From assembly GCA_008363215.1 (NCBI GenBank), contig RHKP01000011.1, positions 1 through 64,000 on the forward strand: DNA of 64,000 nucleotides. The letters run 5' to 3'. Origin of the DNA: Cyanobacteria bacterium CYA. GTDB lineage: Bacteria > Planctomycetota > Phycisphaerae > Phycisphaerales > UBA1924. A program made the translations under genes and the position numbers. Of this stretch, positions 1-9,339 are shown one piece after another. Each line of letters starts with the position of its first letter. Positions within the stretch are counted from its first letter, which is position 1. The notes under the pieces are model-generated. The model saw only the letters and a program-made list of their open reading frames with translations. It ran no database searches and was not told where the DNA came from.

Positions 1-198
1 GGCAGATCCTCCAGCCGACCAACGCTGTACCAGGATCCCTTGCAGAATGGCCCGGCGGCGGACGCCCGGATCGTCGGCGATGTGCGGAGCCGGGTGTCCC
101 CCGTTGGCGATGATTGCGGCCCGGCTGCGGCCGAGCATGAAGATCGCACCGCCCGAGGGGAGCGAAGAGATCGAGTCCTGAAGCCGCCCGTTTCCCAC
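1..198 (-). CDS. Possible partial protein, N-terminus only
   Basis: A reading frame on the minus strand stays open from a GTG at 198 to the left edge (66 codons, no stop). A GGAAG element lies about six bases upstream of the GTG, and the layout would make it divergent from the pseudopilin gene at 277. The peptide (start MGNGRLQDS, with [13 protein letters not shown] further on) matches no family I recognise. In GC-rich DNA a 66-codon open frame is weak evidence, so this is offered only as a candidate for what fills the first 200 bases. The remaining bases 199-276 are the putative intergenic region. Confidence 0.25.
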   Translation of the reverse strand, partial: MGNGRLQDSISSLPSGGAIFMLGRSRAAIIANGGHPAPHIADDPGVRRRAILQGILVQRWSAGGSA

Positions 199-276
199 AG
201 GCGACTTCCGTTTGAACCTGTCGGTGGGTATTCTGTACCCAGGGGCGATTCCGCCCTGCCGACTGGGGAATCGGAC

Positions 277-1002
277 ATGACGCCGCGCACCCGCGCCTTC
301 ACGCTCATCGAACTGCTGGTGGTCATCGCCATTATCGCGCTGTTGATCGGTATCCTCCTGCCCGCCCTGGGCAAGGCCCGAGAATCTGCGCGTCAGGTCT
401 CGTGCACCAGCAACCTGCGCACGCTCATGACGGCCGTCACCGGGTACTGCAACGACAACGTCGACCGCATGCCCGAGCCCAACTGGGGCAACGAGGACGA
501 ATACGGGTGGCTCTACTACCGCAACATCCCCAAGACCTATGCCTCCGATCGTCGCTATGGACCCACCACCGGCGTCATCTGGCCCTACATCGGCGAAGAG
601 TCCACGGTCGTCAACGGGCTCGACCTGCAACTGGCCCAGACCTATCGCTGCCCCACGCACCGCGAGCCATACAACGGCGCCAGCGAAAAGACCACCAGTT
701 ACCTCATGAACGGAGCGGTGACCAACTACCACGACGTCACTCCGTTCCGCATCTACGAGTTCCGCCCCACCTCGGTCATCTTCTGGGAGACCGACGAAGG
801 CACCGGCACGACCGCGCCGTGGAACGATGGCGCCAGTTTCCCGTGGGAGGGTCAGACCAAGCGCCACGGCAGCGGCGCCACCGTCGCCCTTGTCGACGGC
901 GGATGCATGTGGATGGATCATGGCGAGTGGGATCTCGAACTCGAACGCAAGCCCGGCAAACTCTGGTGCTCGCCCGGCAGCAAGACCGGTGACGGATACT
1001 GA
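277..1002 (+). CDS. Type II pseudopilin-like protein (prepilin-type N-terminal domain)
   Basis: The 241-residue protein starts with a short basic leader, then [24 protein letters not shown], the class III prepilin signal cleaved before Phe and followed by a hydrophobic helix. This is known to be processed by prepilin peptidase and assembled or retained at the inner membrane. The C-terminal part has a planctomycete-type layout: SCTSNLRTL shortly after the helix and an [13 protein letters not shown] motif near the end (the H-x-G protein family often called DUF1559-like). The ATG at 277 was chosen because the leader must be short; the frame is open further upstream without support. No operon partner is visible; gspE and gspD are 31 kb away. 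Confidence 0.85.
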   Translation: MTPRTRAFTLIELLVVIAIIALLIGILLPALGKARESARQVSCTSNLRTLMTAVTGYCNDNVDRMPEPNWGNEDEYGWLYYRNIPKTYASDRRYGPTTGVIWPYIGEESTVVNGLDLQLAQTYRCPTHREPYNGASEKTTSYLMNGAVTNYHDVTPFRIYEFRPTSVIFWETDEGTGTTAPWNDGASFPWEGQTKRHGSGATVALVDGGCMWMDHGEWDLELERKPGKLWCSPGSKTGDGY

Positions 1003-1115
1003 ACCACCTCACATCAACCCAACGGCGCTTCAACAAGCCGCGATCCGACGGGAGCGGTTTGCGTGGTCGAAGTGGATCGGGCCGCTGCCTTGCGGTCGCG
1101 GCTCGTCAAGCACGA

Positions 1116-2342
1116 TTACAGTTTCTTTAGCGCATCCACCAGTTGCTCGATGTGCGCGTCTGTGTGGGCCGCCGACATCTGGATGCGCAGGCGGGCCACG
1201 CCCTCCGGCACCACCGGGTATCCGAAGCCGATCACGAACACGCCGAACTCGAGCAGACGCTTGGACATCTTGATCGCCTTGGCTGTCTCGCCCACGATGA
1301 TCGGGCAGATGGCCGTGGGCGAGTCGATCACCTCGAAGCCGGCCGCATTAATTTTGCCTCGGGCAGTCTCCACGTTGTTCTTCAGTCGCGTCACGCGATC
1401 GGGCTCGTCCATCACGATCTGAATGGCCTTATCGGCGCTGCACGCGACCGTCACCGGCAGGGCATTGCTGAAGAGCGTCGGTCGGGCCCGCTGGATGATC
1501 AGTTCGGTCATGGTCGTGCTGCCCGCGATGAACCCGCCGGCGCCGCCGCCCAGCGCCTTGCCCAGCGTGCCGGTGAAGCAGTCGACGTGACCGATGCCGT
1601 TCTGCCCGATCATGCCGTGGTGCTCGTGCGTGCCGCGCCCGGTGCGCCCCATCACGCCGTGCCCGTGCGAGTCGTCGACCACCAGCATCGCGTCGAACTC
1701 GTCGCACAGGCGCCGCATGTCCGGCAGTCTGGCGATGTCGCCTTCCATGCTGAATACGCCGTCGGTCACGACCCATATCTGCCCGGTGACTTCCGCGTCA
1801 ATCGCGGCTTGGCGGAGTTTGTCGCGCAGGCTTTCCATGTCCGAGTGCTTGTACACCGTCTTCTTGACGCCCTTCTTGATCGCCGGCGTCAGGCGCATCG
1901 CGTCGATGATGCACGCGTGGTTCAGTTCGTCGGAGATGATGATGTCGCCCGCTTCGCAGAAAGTCGGGAACAGCGCCTCGGTGGCCGTCCAGCACGAAAC
2001 AAAGGTGTAACTCGACTCGGTGCCCATGTACTCGGCGATGGTGCGCTCGAGTTTCTCGTGCGGAGCAAAGGTGCCGCAGATGAAGCGGACCGACGCGGTG
2101 CCGGCGCCGTACGTGCGCAGACCCTCGATGCCGGCCTCGACCACACGCGGCTCGTTGGCAAGCCCCAGGTAGTTATTCGAGCAGAAGCACAGCGTCTCCC
2201 TGGTGCGCCCGTCGGGCTGGCGCAGTCGCACCACCGGACCCATCGGGCCCTCGAGCATCTGGAGCGTCTTGTACTGCCCCGCGTCGGACAGCCTGGCAAG
2301 CAGTTCCTCGGTGCGGATCTCGAACGGACGGGTGCGGCTCAT
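1116..2342 (-). CDS. kbl: Glycine C-acetyltransferase (2-amino-3-ketobutyrate CoA ligase)
   Basis: A 408-residue PLP enzyme of the alpha-oxoamine synthase family. Known reaction: 2-amino-3-oxobutanoate plus CoA gives glycine plus acetyl-CoA, the second step of threonine breakdown. Seen: CSNNYLGLANEP near residue 55, TASVRFICGT, DELNHACIIDAMRL, VDDSHGHGVMG, TGTLGKALGG with the PLP lysine at about K262, and the C-terminal GFGYPVVPEGVARLRIQMSAAHT. FICGT and YPVVPxGxARxRxQMSAAHT fit KBL better than BioF. The N-terminus is about 15 residues longer than the E. coli enzyme. No threonine dehydrogenase is adjacent. A threonine aldolase (24412-25443) is elsewhere in the window. Confidence 0.93.
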   Translation of the reverse strand: MSRTRPFEIRTEELLARLSDAGQYKTLQMLEGPMGPVVRLRQPDGRTRETLCFCSNNYLGLANEPRVVEAGIEGLRTYGAGTASVRFICGTFAPHEKLERTIAEYMGTESSYTFVSCWTATEALFPTFCEAGDIIISDELNHACIIDAMRLTPAIKKGVKKTVYKHSDMESLRDKLRQAAIDAEVTGQIWVVTDGVFSMEGDIARLPDMRRLCDEFDAMLVVDDSHGHGVMGRTGRGTHEHHGMIGQNGIGHVDCFTGTLGKALGGGAGGFIAGSTTMTELIIQRARPTLFSNALPVTVACSADKAIQIVMDEPDRVTRLKNNVETARGKINAAGFEVIDSPTAICPIIVGETAKAIKMSKRLLEFGVFVIGFGYPVVPEGVARLRIQMSAAHTDAHIEQLVDALKKL

Positions 2343-2445
2343 GGCGGCTCCTCGAAACAGGGGTGCGACATCCCGAGTCTAGCGCGAAGCGCCGTCCGGC
2401 CGTTTCCCAACAATCCCCGAGGGAGCCTGAAAGGAAGTAGGAAGC

Positions 2446-2664
2446 GTGAGGAAGAAGCCGAATATCGCCGGCATCGCCTGGCTGGTCTTCGTCGGACTGG
2501 CTGCCGCCACCGCCCAGAGTGTGCCGCTGGTGCAGACGTTGTGGCTGGCCCGGTCGGGCGCGACGATGCGCCAGGCCTCGCACGAACCTGAGCGGCCCGG
2601 CGTTTCGCCCGGCCCGGCCTCGCACGCCGCGGGCGGTGCGGGCCCGACTTCAACCGCGGGCTGA
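2446..2664 (+). CDS. Small membrane protein, unknown function
   Basis: A 72-residue protein starting at GTG 2446, preceded by a good purine-rich site (GGAAGTAGGA). Residues 7-24 (IAGIAWLVFVGLAAATAQ) form one hydrophobic helix after a basic MRKK start, giving an N-in anchor or an uncleaved signal. The rest is Pro/Ala/Gly-rich with no recognisable fold. It is divergent from kbl, with about 100 bases between the starts. No family is recognised. Confidence 0.5.
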   Translation: MRKKPNIAGIAWLVFVGLAAATAQSVPLVQTLWLARSGATMRQASHEPERPGVSPGPASHAAGGAGPTSTAG

Positions 2665-2690
2665 CCCTAGGGCGGGCCCGCCCAGCCCGC

Positions 2691-2696
2691 TATGCT
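2691..2696 (+). promoter_or_regulatory. Candidate -10 element TATGCT
   Basis: TATGCT ends six bases before the ATG at 2703, so a transcript starting at the usual distance would be leaderless. The same hexamer precedes starts at 4368, 11348 and 48608. No convincing -35 is seen here. Confidence 0.3.
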
Positions 2697-2702
2697 CTAG
2701 AC

Positions 2703-2840
2703 ATGCTTTGGTGCCTGTTTGGGCGCAACAAATGGACGACGCTCAGCGATCGTTACCGCAACGAGTGCCCGGTCAGGCTGACAGATGCGGTGCGCGGCCG
2801 ACGAGCCTATGTGCGCATTCTCGTGCGGCGCTGGGACTAA
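2703..2840 (+). CDS. Possible 45-residue basic small protein
   Basis: ATG 2703 to TAA 2838-2840 encodes a 45-residue peptide beginning MLWCLFGRNKW and ending LVRRWD. It contains two cysteines and many arginines. There is no Shine-Dalgarno site, but a TATGCT -10-like element sits directly upstream, compatible with a leaderless message. The peptide resembles no family I know. Support is only start context and the lack of any other gene in this stretch. Confidence 0.3.
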   Translation: MLWCLFGRNKWTTLSDRYRNECPVRLTDAVRGRRAYVRILVRRWD

Positions 2841-2953
2841 GGGGGGTTTTTCGCCGATGACCTCTCGGCCGGAAGGGCGCTCCTTGGCCGATCTTTGGTG
2901 GCAACTGGCCTTTGGACGTACCGACCCGGCTTGATGGGACGCGGAGGAAACGG

Positions 2954-3808
2954 ATGACAGATCAGGGCGTGCAGACCTCGACCATCGGAATGCGCTGGGC
3001 AAGGCGCATGGTCATCTTCGCCGTTCTCCTGCTCGGACTGGGCGCCTGGGCCAGTTGGGATGCGTTCGTGGTCTATCCCAGGCGCGGGCAGGCCTTCGCC
3101 GAGTGGGCCGAGTGGCAGTACCTGCTCATGCTCAAGGACGAGTCGCGCACCGACCCGGGCATCATGACCCGCAACGCCCCCGTCACCGATCCCCAGGCCG
3201 AACTCCAGCGCCTCCGCAAGGACGAATCCGCCCGGCAGCGCCCCAGCGTCGCCGCCCGATACGAGTGGCTGTACGCTCTCTCGCTGGTCGGGAAACTGGC
3301 GCCGGAGAACACCAACTACGCCGGCGTGGCCCCGCGCCAACGCGAAGAGCAACTGGCGCAGGCCTGGGCCAGCCGCGATAAACCGGCCGCGCTCCGGGGT
3401 TACGACATCCCCTCACAGTACCTGATGATGATTGTCGGTTACGGGGTCGGGGCCTACATCCTCTTCCTCCTCGCCCGCGTGGCGATCACCAAGTACCGCT
3501 GGAACCCGGCGACCCGCGCCCTCACTCTGCCCGGCGGCGCCACCATTACCCCCGCCGACCTGGCCGAAGTGGATAAGCGCAAGTGGGACAAGTTCATCGT
3601 CTTCCTCAAGATTCGCCCGGGCGTTCCCAGCATCGGCGACACCAGCGTCCGCGTCGACACCTTCCGACACGGCAAGGTCGAGGAGTGGATCCTGGAGATG
3701 GAACGCGAGGCCTTCGGCCCCCAAGAAGGACTGTCGCCGGAAGCCCCGCCCGCCGAGGTCGGTGCGCCGCCCGCGCCCGAAAGCCGTGTCGACTCGTCCG
3801 CAACCTGA
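2954..3808 (+). CDS. Two-helix membrane protein of unknown function
   Basis: A 284-residue protein. ATG 2954 has a strong GGAGGAAACGG site and was preferred over an upstream in-frame start at 2912. There is one hydrophobic helix near residues 18-38, a roughly 110-residue soluble loop rich in Arg/Glu, a second helix near 156-176 (YLMMIVGYGVGAYILFLLA), then a compact domain (RWNPATRALTLPGGATITPADLAEVDKRKWDKFIVFLKI) that resembles a PH-like or DUF-type bacterial membrane-associated fold, and a Pro/Ala-rich tail. It is followed after three bases by the DUF456 gene, so the two are probably co-transcribed. Function not recognised. Confidence 0.75.
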   Translation: MTDQGVQTSTIGMRWARRMVIFAVLLLGLGAWASWDAFVVYPRRGQAFAEWAEWQYLLMLKDESRTDPGIMTRNAPVTDPQAELQRLRKDESARQRPSVAARYEWLYALSLVGKLAPENTNYAGVAPRQREEQLAQAWASRDKPAALRGYDIPSQYLMMIVGYGVGAYILFLLARVAITKYRWNPATRALTLPGGATITPADLAEVDKRKWDKFIVFLKIRPGVPSIGDTSVRVDTFRHGKVEEWILEMEREAFGPQEGLSPEAPPAEVGAPPAPESRVDSSAT

Positions 3809-3811
3809 GCC

Positions 3812-4318
3812 ATGTTTTACGTTGCCGCCACGATCGTCACGCTGATGGCCTTTCTCGGCGTCGGGCTGACGCTTTTGACCCTCCCCGGAATATGGGTTGC
3901 CATCGGTACAGCCGTGCTCGTGGACCTTTTGTGGTACCCGGAGATGATCTCGTTGCGCGTGCTGATTGCGGCGCTGGTTCTGGGGGTACTGGCCGAACTG
4001 TCCGAACTACTTGCCTCGGCGGCCGGCTCGGCCAAGGCGGGCGGGACGCGCCACGGCGCCATCTGGAGCATCGTCGGCGCCATCGTCGGCGCCATCGCGG
4101 GAACTCCTTTTGTCCCGATCCTCGGCACCGTCGTGGGAGGCGTGATCGGCGCGGGCATCGGCGCCCTGCTGGGCGAGGTCGTCTTTGCCAAGAAAACGTG
4201 GGGTGAGGCTGCCAGGATCGGGCAGGGTGCGGCCGTGGGTCGATTGTTGTCCACCGTCATCAAGACCGGATTCGCCGCGGGCATTGCGGTGTTGCTGAGC
4301 GTCGCCGCCTGGTTCTGA
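3812..4318 (+). CDS. DUF456 family small integral membrane protein
   Basis: A 168-residue, very hydrophobic protein. The LLTLPGIWVAIGTA segment, a conserved glutamate in VLAELSELLASAAGSAKAGGTRHGA, and the Gly-rich GAIVGAIAGTPFVPILGTVVGGVIGAGIGALLGE region are the hallmarks of DUF456. Four or five membrane helices are likely. It begins three bases after the preceding membrane-protein gene. The biochemical role of the family is unknown. Confidence 0.85.
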   Translation: MFYVAATIVTLMAFLGVGLTLLTLPGIWVAIGTAVLVDLLWYPEMISLRVLIAALVLGVLAELSELLASAAGSAKAGGTRHGAIWSIVGAIVGAIAGTPFVPILGTVVGGVIGAGIGALLGEVVFAKKTWGEAARIGQGAAVGRLLSTVIKTGFAAGIAVLLSVAAWF

Positions 4319-4333
4319 GCGCTGCGCCATCGC

Positions 4334-4339
4334 TATGCT
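4334..4339 (+). promoter_or_regulatory. Candidate -10 element TATGCT before PIN-PhoH gene
   Basis: TATGCT lies 29 bases before ATG 4368, leaving a leader with GGAGGAGG and AGGGG. Confidence 0.35.
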
Positions 4340-4367
4340 GGTATCGGAGGAGGTCTCAAGGGGCACG

Positions 4368-5813
4368 ATGCCGAGTAAAGCCGACTTCAACGACGAACAG
4401 GTCAAGCACTTCGTCCTCGACACCAACGTGCTCCTGCACAACCCGAACGCGCTGTTCGTGTTTCTGGAAAACCACGTCATCATCCCATATCCGGTGATCG
4501 AGGAACTCGACAAGATGAAACGCCGGGAGGACGACATCGGGCGCAACGCCCGCGCCTGCATCCGGCATCTGGACAAACTGCGCGAGTCGGGCAAACTCAC
4601 CGAGGGCATCTCCTGGGGCAAGGTGGCCCTGGGGCCAGAGGCCGCACCCTCCACCGGTCTGAATGGCTCCACCGGCACCATTCGCATTGACGTGCGCGAG
4701 TACGACCGCCCGCCTGTCATCGCCGAAGATACGCCGGACAATCGCATCATTTCCGTCGCCTGGCATCTGTTCAACGACGGCGTCCGCGCCGTCTTCGTCT
4801 CCAAAGACCTCTCCGCCCGCATCAAGAGCGACTCGCTGGGCATCCGCACCGAAGACTTTGAAAACCAGAAGGTCGACGCCGAACGCCTCTACACCGGCTT
4901 CATCACCGCCGAAACCCCGGGTGAACTCATCGACGAAATGTATCGCGAGCGCATGCTCCCGATCGATCGCCTGGCCGACGTGCTCCGCGTCACCCCCGAC
5001 ACCGGCGAGCCCTATGTGCGCGAACTGGTTCCCAACCAATTCCTCGTGATGAAGGATCTGGGTGACGAGGCCCACTCCGGGCTGGGACGCCGCCTGGCCG
5101 ACACCGAGCACGTCCAGCCCGTCACCGCCCAGCGCAAGGCCACCTTCGGCATCATCGCCCGCAACGTTCAGCAGACCATGGCCATGGACCTGCTGCTCGA
5201 TGACGAAATCCGCCTGGTCACCCTCCTCGGCTCGGCCGGCACGGGCAAGACGCTCCTGGCGCTGGCAGCCGGCATGCACAAGGTCTTCAACGACCAACGC
5301 TACGACAAACTCCTCGTCGCACGCCCGATCATGCCGATGGGACGCGACATCGGCTACCTCCCCGGCGACAAGGACGAAAAACTCACCGCCTGGATGCAGC
5401 CCATCTTCGACAACCTCACCTACCTGCTCTCCACCCGCGGCTCACACATGCAGCAGGCCGAAAGCCTCTCGCCCGAACAGCGCATCACCAAACTCATGGC
5501 CGACGGGCGCCTGGTGCTCGAGCCGCTCACCTACATCCGCGGGCGCTCCATCCCGCATCAGTTCATGATCGTCGACGAAGCGCAGAATCTCACGCCGCAC
5601 GAGATCAAGACCATCGTCTCCCGCGTCGGCGAAGGCACCAAGATCGTCCTCACCGGCGACATCGGACAGATCGACAATCCCTACCTCGACTCGGCCTCCA
5701 ACGGACTGAGTTACACCGTCGAAAAGATGAAAGGCCTCGCCCTCGTCGGGCACGTCACCCTCGCCCGCAGCGAACGCAGCGAACTGGCCAGCCTGGCGGC
5801 GCAGCGTTTGTAA
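4368..5813 (+). CDS. PhoH family ATPase with N-terminal PIN domain
   Basis: 481 residues from ATG 4368, chosen because an AGGGG lies four bases before it; an ATG at 4335 overlaps a TATGCT promoter-like hexamer and is less likely. The PIN domain covers about residues 14-150, with the acidic VLDTNVLLHN (D18), IEELDKMKRR and a later acidic pair. The PhoH/P-loop domain covers about 270-470, with Walker A GSAGTGKT at 288-295, ARPIMPMGRDIGYLPGDKDEK, and Walker B VDEAQN at 402-407. Known for the family: predicted RNA helicase/RNase (PhoH2-like). Separate from its neighbours and convergent with the helicase gene. Confidence 0.92.
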   Translation: MPSKADFNDEQVKHFVLDTNVLLHNPNALFVFLENHVIIPYPVIEELDKMKRREDDIGRNARACIRHLDKLRESGKLTEGISWGKVALGPEAAPSTGLNGSTGTIRIDVREYDRPPVIAEDTPDNRIISVAWHLFNDGVRAVFVSKDLSARIKSDSLGIRTEDFENQKVDAERLYTGFITAETPGELIDEMYRERMLPIDRLADVLRVTPDTGEPYVRELVPNQFLVMKDLGDEAHSGLGRRLADTEHVQPVTAQRKATFGIIARNVQQTMAMDLLLDDEIRLVTLLGSAGTGKTLLALAAGMHKVFNDQRYDKLLVARPIMPMGRDIGYLPGDKDEKLTAWMQPIFDNLTYLLSTRGSHMQQAESLSPEQRITKLMADGRLVLEPLTYIRGRSIPHQFMIVDEAQNLTPHEIKTIVSRVGEGTKIVLTGDIGQIDNPYLDSASNGLSYTVEKMKGLALVGHVTLARSERSELASLAAQRL

Positions 5814-6111
5814 CAGAACAAACGCAGCGTCACGAGCCCGAAGCGCCAGCGAGGGAGCATGCGATCGACGGCGTTCAGAGCCCCCTGCGCCAGAGAGGGG
5901 CCTGTCAGATGTTCGACATCGCGGACGCTCCATGTCACGCCGGCGCCGATGGCGTGCCCGTGTCTGGGCATATCGGCGGCACGGAGTCGACGGAATCCCC
6001 CAGAATCCAGGAGGCTGCGATCCGGACCTGTGTTCCAGGGCTCGCAAAGGTCCGGCGTCCGATCACACACGAGATTGAACTGGAACTCACCGGAGGCGGC
6101 GCCCGCCCGCG
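5814..6111 (+). other. Convergent intergenic region, no gene seen
   Basis: These 298 bases separate two genes that end towards each other. Open frames here are short, lack ribosome sites and run into the flanking genes. A few short GC-rich inverted repeats occur, but none is followed by a T-tract, so no terminator is called. Confidence 0.5.
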
Positions 6112-9100
6112 TTATTCCGCCCGGCTCACCGCGTCGAGGATGGCGCACGCGCCGTTGCACCCGCGGGGGTCTCGCTCGAAATGGCCGCCGAGAATCCCGT
6201 TGATGGCCGTGGCGATCTGCTCGTGCACCGCAAGCCGATCGATCTCCGACAGCCGCAGTATGCCTACCTGTCCCTCGGCCGTCAGCCAGTATTCGGCCGT
6301 GCCCGTAAGCCCCTCGGCCCCGTACAGGTGCTCGAGCGCGATCGCGTAGAGCCCAAGTTGCAGGTCGTCGGGCTTGGGTTCGAGCAGCCTCTTGCTTGCC
6401 GAGCCGGTCTTGTAGTCGATGATGCGCAGCCCCGCCGGGCCGCGGTCGATGCGGTCGATCTTCGCGACCATGCGGTGCTTGACGGCGTTGTGTACGTAGT
6501 CGAACTCGATCTTCCTCTCCAGTTCGAGCGGCTCGGCGCCGGCGTCGTGCATGTGCTCGAATACCGTCTGCAACTGCGCTAATACCTGCATCTGCTCACC
6601 GGCGTCAAGAGGTTCGTCGACGTGATGCGCGTCGGCAAAAGCCTCGCGTCCGAACGTGAGCAGCGCATCCAGCCCGGGTGTGGGCTTTCCGTCGGCCTCG
6701 GCGTCGCGCCACCGCGTGTAGAAGCGCTCCAGCGCCATGTGCACCACCGCTCCCACCCGCACAGGCGCCAAGACCGGCTCCGGCAGTTGCAGCACGTGCG
6801 TCACGTAGTAGCAGCGCGGGCAGCGCAGGTACGCGTTGATGGTCGTGAAACTCAGATGCAGCGGCGGCCTGGGGGCGCAGAACAGGTTGCCGCCCGCGAC
6901 CTTCGCCAGCCCTTTCAACTCGGCCCTGATCTGCTCGGCAAAGCCCACGTTCCCCGCGAGGATCTCGGGCGAGGGGGTCTGGTCGGCTTCCAGCGACGCT
7001 ACGCACGCCAGCATGCGGGCTGCGTCGCTCAGGCGTTGCGCGACGCGCAAAACCTCCTCTGTGCTCGCGTCGGCGCGGTCGGCTGCATCGAGGGCCAGCG
7101 AAGCCTCCAGCCGAACGCGCTGCCGCGCCCGCGCCAGCACCTCGCGCCGCGAGGCGCTGGGCAGACGATCGAGTTCCGACACCTCGCCCCGCCGCGCAAA
7201 GCGGCCCAGTCCCTCTTCGGCCGCCCGCGCGAGAATGTCGTCCCCCTTCTGCTGCACGCACAGGCCGGCGCCGATGAGCAGAAATACGAGGTTGGTCGGG
7301 CCTGGCTTCTTGGGCATCTTGCCCAGCATCACCAGGCGTCGCATCGCGCGTGTGCATGCGACATAGAACACGCGGCGCTCCTCTTCGATCAAAGGCGGCG
7401 CGGCCCGGTCGCGCACAACCGCCTCCGGCGTCACCGGTGCGTCCTGCTTCATGGTCCTGGGGTACCCGTGCGGCGGGTAGCAGCGGGGCAGAAAAACGGT
7501 GTCAAACTCCAGCCCCTTGGACGCATGGGCGGTAAGGACTCGCACGCCGCCCTCGTCGCCCAGCCCCTGGCTTTCCGGGCCCGACACGCTGGCATCGAGC
7601 AGCGACGTGAAGCCCTTCTCGCTGTCGTCCAAGTCGTTGTAGTAGCGCCAAAAGGCCGCCAGGTCGCGCGGCTGCTCCAGCCGATCCAGCCGCTCGCGCA
7701 CGAAGCGCAGCGCCGCCACCAGCGACTCGACGCGCCGCGCCCGGATGCGTCCGCCGGGCAGATCGGCGTGCACCAGCCCGCCCTCGATGATGATGCGCTG
7801 TACCGTGCGGTCGGCGCTCTCGCTCGAAGCCGAAGCCGCGAACGTCTGCGCCAAGTGGCTCACGCGCTGCACATGCGGCGCCAGGCTCGGCTCTTCGGCG
7901 TAGCGATCGCACATCCACTGAATGATCGGAGGCATGTGCTGACCGGCGCCCAGCCGGCTCGCCTCGGCCTGCCAGGCACGCTCGCACCGACCAAGCCGCA
8001 GCGGGTCCACGCCGAAGGGCGGGCGCGAGAGCAGCCGTCGGGCCGCCCAGGTCTGCTCGGGTTCGAGCACCAGGCTGATCCATGCGAGCAAGTCCTGCAC
8101 GCCCTCGTCTTCGGCGGCATTGGGGCTGCGCAGCACCAGCACCGGGATGCCCTCCAGTTCCAGCGCCCCTGCGATGCGCTCGACCTCCGTGTTCGTCCGC
8201 GCCAGCACCGCGTAGTCTTTCCATGCCCGTTCCGGGCAGGCCTGCCGGTCCAGCAGCACCATCGCCGCGATTGCCTCTTCGCTCTGCGGGTCGTCGTCGC
8301 AGCACACCATTTCGACGCACGAGGGCAGATTTGCCTGTTCCCTGGGCGGGGCCACGACCTTGTCGGGCGCAAAGCGCACGGGGCTGGCGCCGATGATCGC
8401 GTTGGCGCAATCGATCACGGCGGCCCCGCTGCGCCAGTTCTCCGTCAGCAGCACGCGGTGCGCGTCGGGCCACGCGTCCTGAAAACGGAGAAAAGCGTAC
8501 TCGTCGGCCCCGCGAAAGGCGTAAATCGCCTGGTCGTCATCTCCCACCACGCACAGGTCCGGACGCCCCGGACCGCACAGGGCGATCAGCAGGCGGATCT
8601 GCCCGGCATTGAGATCTTGGAACTCATCAACCACCACGTGCGCGTAATCGTGCCGGCAGATGTCGCGCACCAGCGTGTGCTCGTTGAGCAGCCGCGTCGG
8701 GCGTGTAATCAGTTCGTCGATCGTAATCAACCCGCGCTTCATACACGCGCGGTCAAACAATGCGAACAGCCGGACGTGATCGGCAAATCGCCCCAGTTCG
8801 GCCCGCGGGCCCGGCTCGATCTTTGCATCACCCAGCAGTTGATCGAGCCGATCCTGCGCCTCCGGAGGTTCGAGTCCTGCGTTGCGCATGTCGGAAATGG
8901 CGCGCAGCGCGTCGCGCACAATCGATTCAAGCCCTCCGCCCAGCGCGTGCGCGAACAGGCGGTGCTCCACCACCAGCGAGCGGATCAGCCGGCGCTGCTG
9001 GGCCGAGTCCATGATCTGCGGCCTGGGCGGCAGGCCTGCCAGGTCGGCAAACCGCCCCAGAAGACGCAACCCGAAACTGTGGAAAGTCCCCGCGTGCACT

Positions 9101-9339
9101 CCGTCGGCCGCAGGGCCTCCCACCAGGGTGCTCAGGCGATCGCGCATCTCCTCGGCCGCCTTATTCGTGAACGTCAGCGCACAGATCCGCTCGGGCGCCA
9201 CGCCGCGCTTCTCGATCATGTGCGCTACGCGATGCACGATCACGCGCGTCTTGCCTGTTCCCGGACCGGCCAGCACCGCCAGCGGGCCCGCGTCATACTC
9301 CACGGCTTCGCGCTGCGCTGCGTTCAGCGACACGCTCAT
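6112..9339 (-). CDS. UvrD/Rep-type DNA helicase fused to a RecB-like nuclease
   Basis: 1075 residues. The N-terminal superfamily 1A helicase has the Q motif LNAAQREAV, Walker A AGPGTGKT (K30), motif Ia LTFTNKAAEEM, HAGTFHSFGLR, Walker B VDEFQD (D238-D242), VGDDDQAIYAFRGA and LTENWRS, then VLTAHASKGLEFDTVFLP and ACTRAMRRL. From about residue 820 comes a PD-(D/E)XK domain of the Cas4/RecB type: TTINAYLRCPRCYY, GAVVHMALERF, and the active-site IIDYKTG with D975 and K977. A similar fusion is known in AdnA/AdnB and other RecB-like repair enzymes. Role inferred: end-processing recombinational repair. Its start overlaps the rsmD stop by four bases (ATGA). Confidence 0.92.
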   Translation of the reverse strand: MSVSLNAAQREAVEYDAGPLAVLAGPGTGKTRVIVHRVAHMIEKRGVAPERICALTFTNKAAEEMRDRLSTLVGGPAADGVHAGTFHSFGLRLLGRFADLAGLPPRPQIMDSAQQRRLIRSLVVEHRLFAHALGGGLESIVRDALRAISDMRNAGLEPPEAQDRLDQLLGDAKIEPGPRAELGRFADHVRLFALFDRACMKRGLITIDELITRPTRLLNEHTLVRDICRHDYAHVVVDEFQDLNAGQIRLLIALCGPGRPDLCVVGDDDQAIYAFRGADEYAFLRFQDAWPDAHRVLLTENWRSGAAVIDCANAIIGASPVRFAPDKVVAPPREQANLPSCVEMVCCDDDPQSEEAIAAMVLLDRQACPERAWKDYAVLARTNTEVERIAGALELEGIPVLVLRSPNAAEDEGVQDLLAWISLVLEPEQTWAARRLLSRPPFGVDPLRLGRCERAWQAEASRLGAGQHMPPIIQWMCDRYAEEPSLAPHVQRVSHLAQTFAASASSESADRTVQRIIIEGGLVHADLPGGRIRARRVESLVAALRFVRERLDRLEQPRDLAAFWRYYNDLDDSEKGFTSLLDASVSGPESQGLGDEGGVRVLTAHASKGLEFDTVFLPRCYPPHGYPRTMKQDAPVTPEAVVRDRAAPPLIEEERRVFYVACTRAMRRLVMLGKMPKKPGPTNLVFLLIGAGLCVQQKGDDILARAAEEGLGRFARRGEVSELDRLPSASRREVLARARQRVRLEASLALDAADRADASTEEVLRVAQRLSDAARMLACVASLEADQTPSPEILAGNVGFAEQIRAELKGLAKVAGGNLFCAPRPPLHLSFTTINAYLRCPRCYYVTHVLQLPEPVLAPVRVGAVVHMALERFYTRWRDAEADGKPTPGLDALLTFGREAFADAHHVDEPLDAGEQMQVLAQLQTVFEHMHDAGAEPLELERKIEFDYVHNAVKHRMVAKIDRIDRGPAGLRIIDYKTGSASKRLLEPKPDDLQLGLYAIALEHLYGAEGLTGTAEYWLTAEGQVGILRLSEIDRLAVHEQIATAINGILGGHFERDPRGCNGACAILDAVSRAE

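Noticed and set aside
40-276. N-terminal extension of the first pseudopilin gene
   Set aside because: The prepilin leader must be short; the 79 extra codons show no ribosome site and no protein-like sequence.
1143-2591. Long open frame on the plus strand opposite kbl
   Set aside because: It is the antisense of a clear kbl gene, a common artefact of GC-rich codons; its translation has no domain and no ribosome site.
5711-6160. 149-codon minus-strand frame across the phoH end
   Set aside because: Overlaps a firm gene over 100 bases, no ribosome site, low-complexity peptide.
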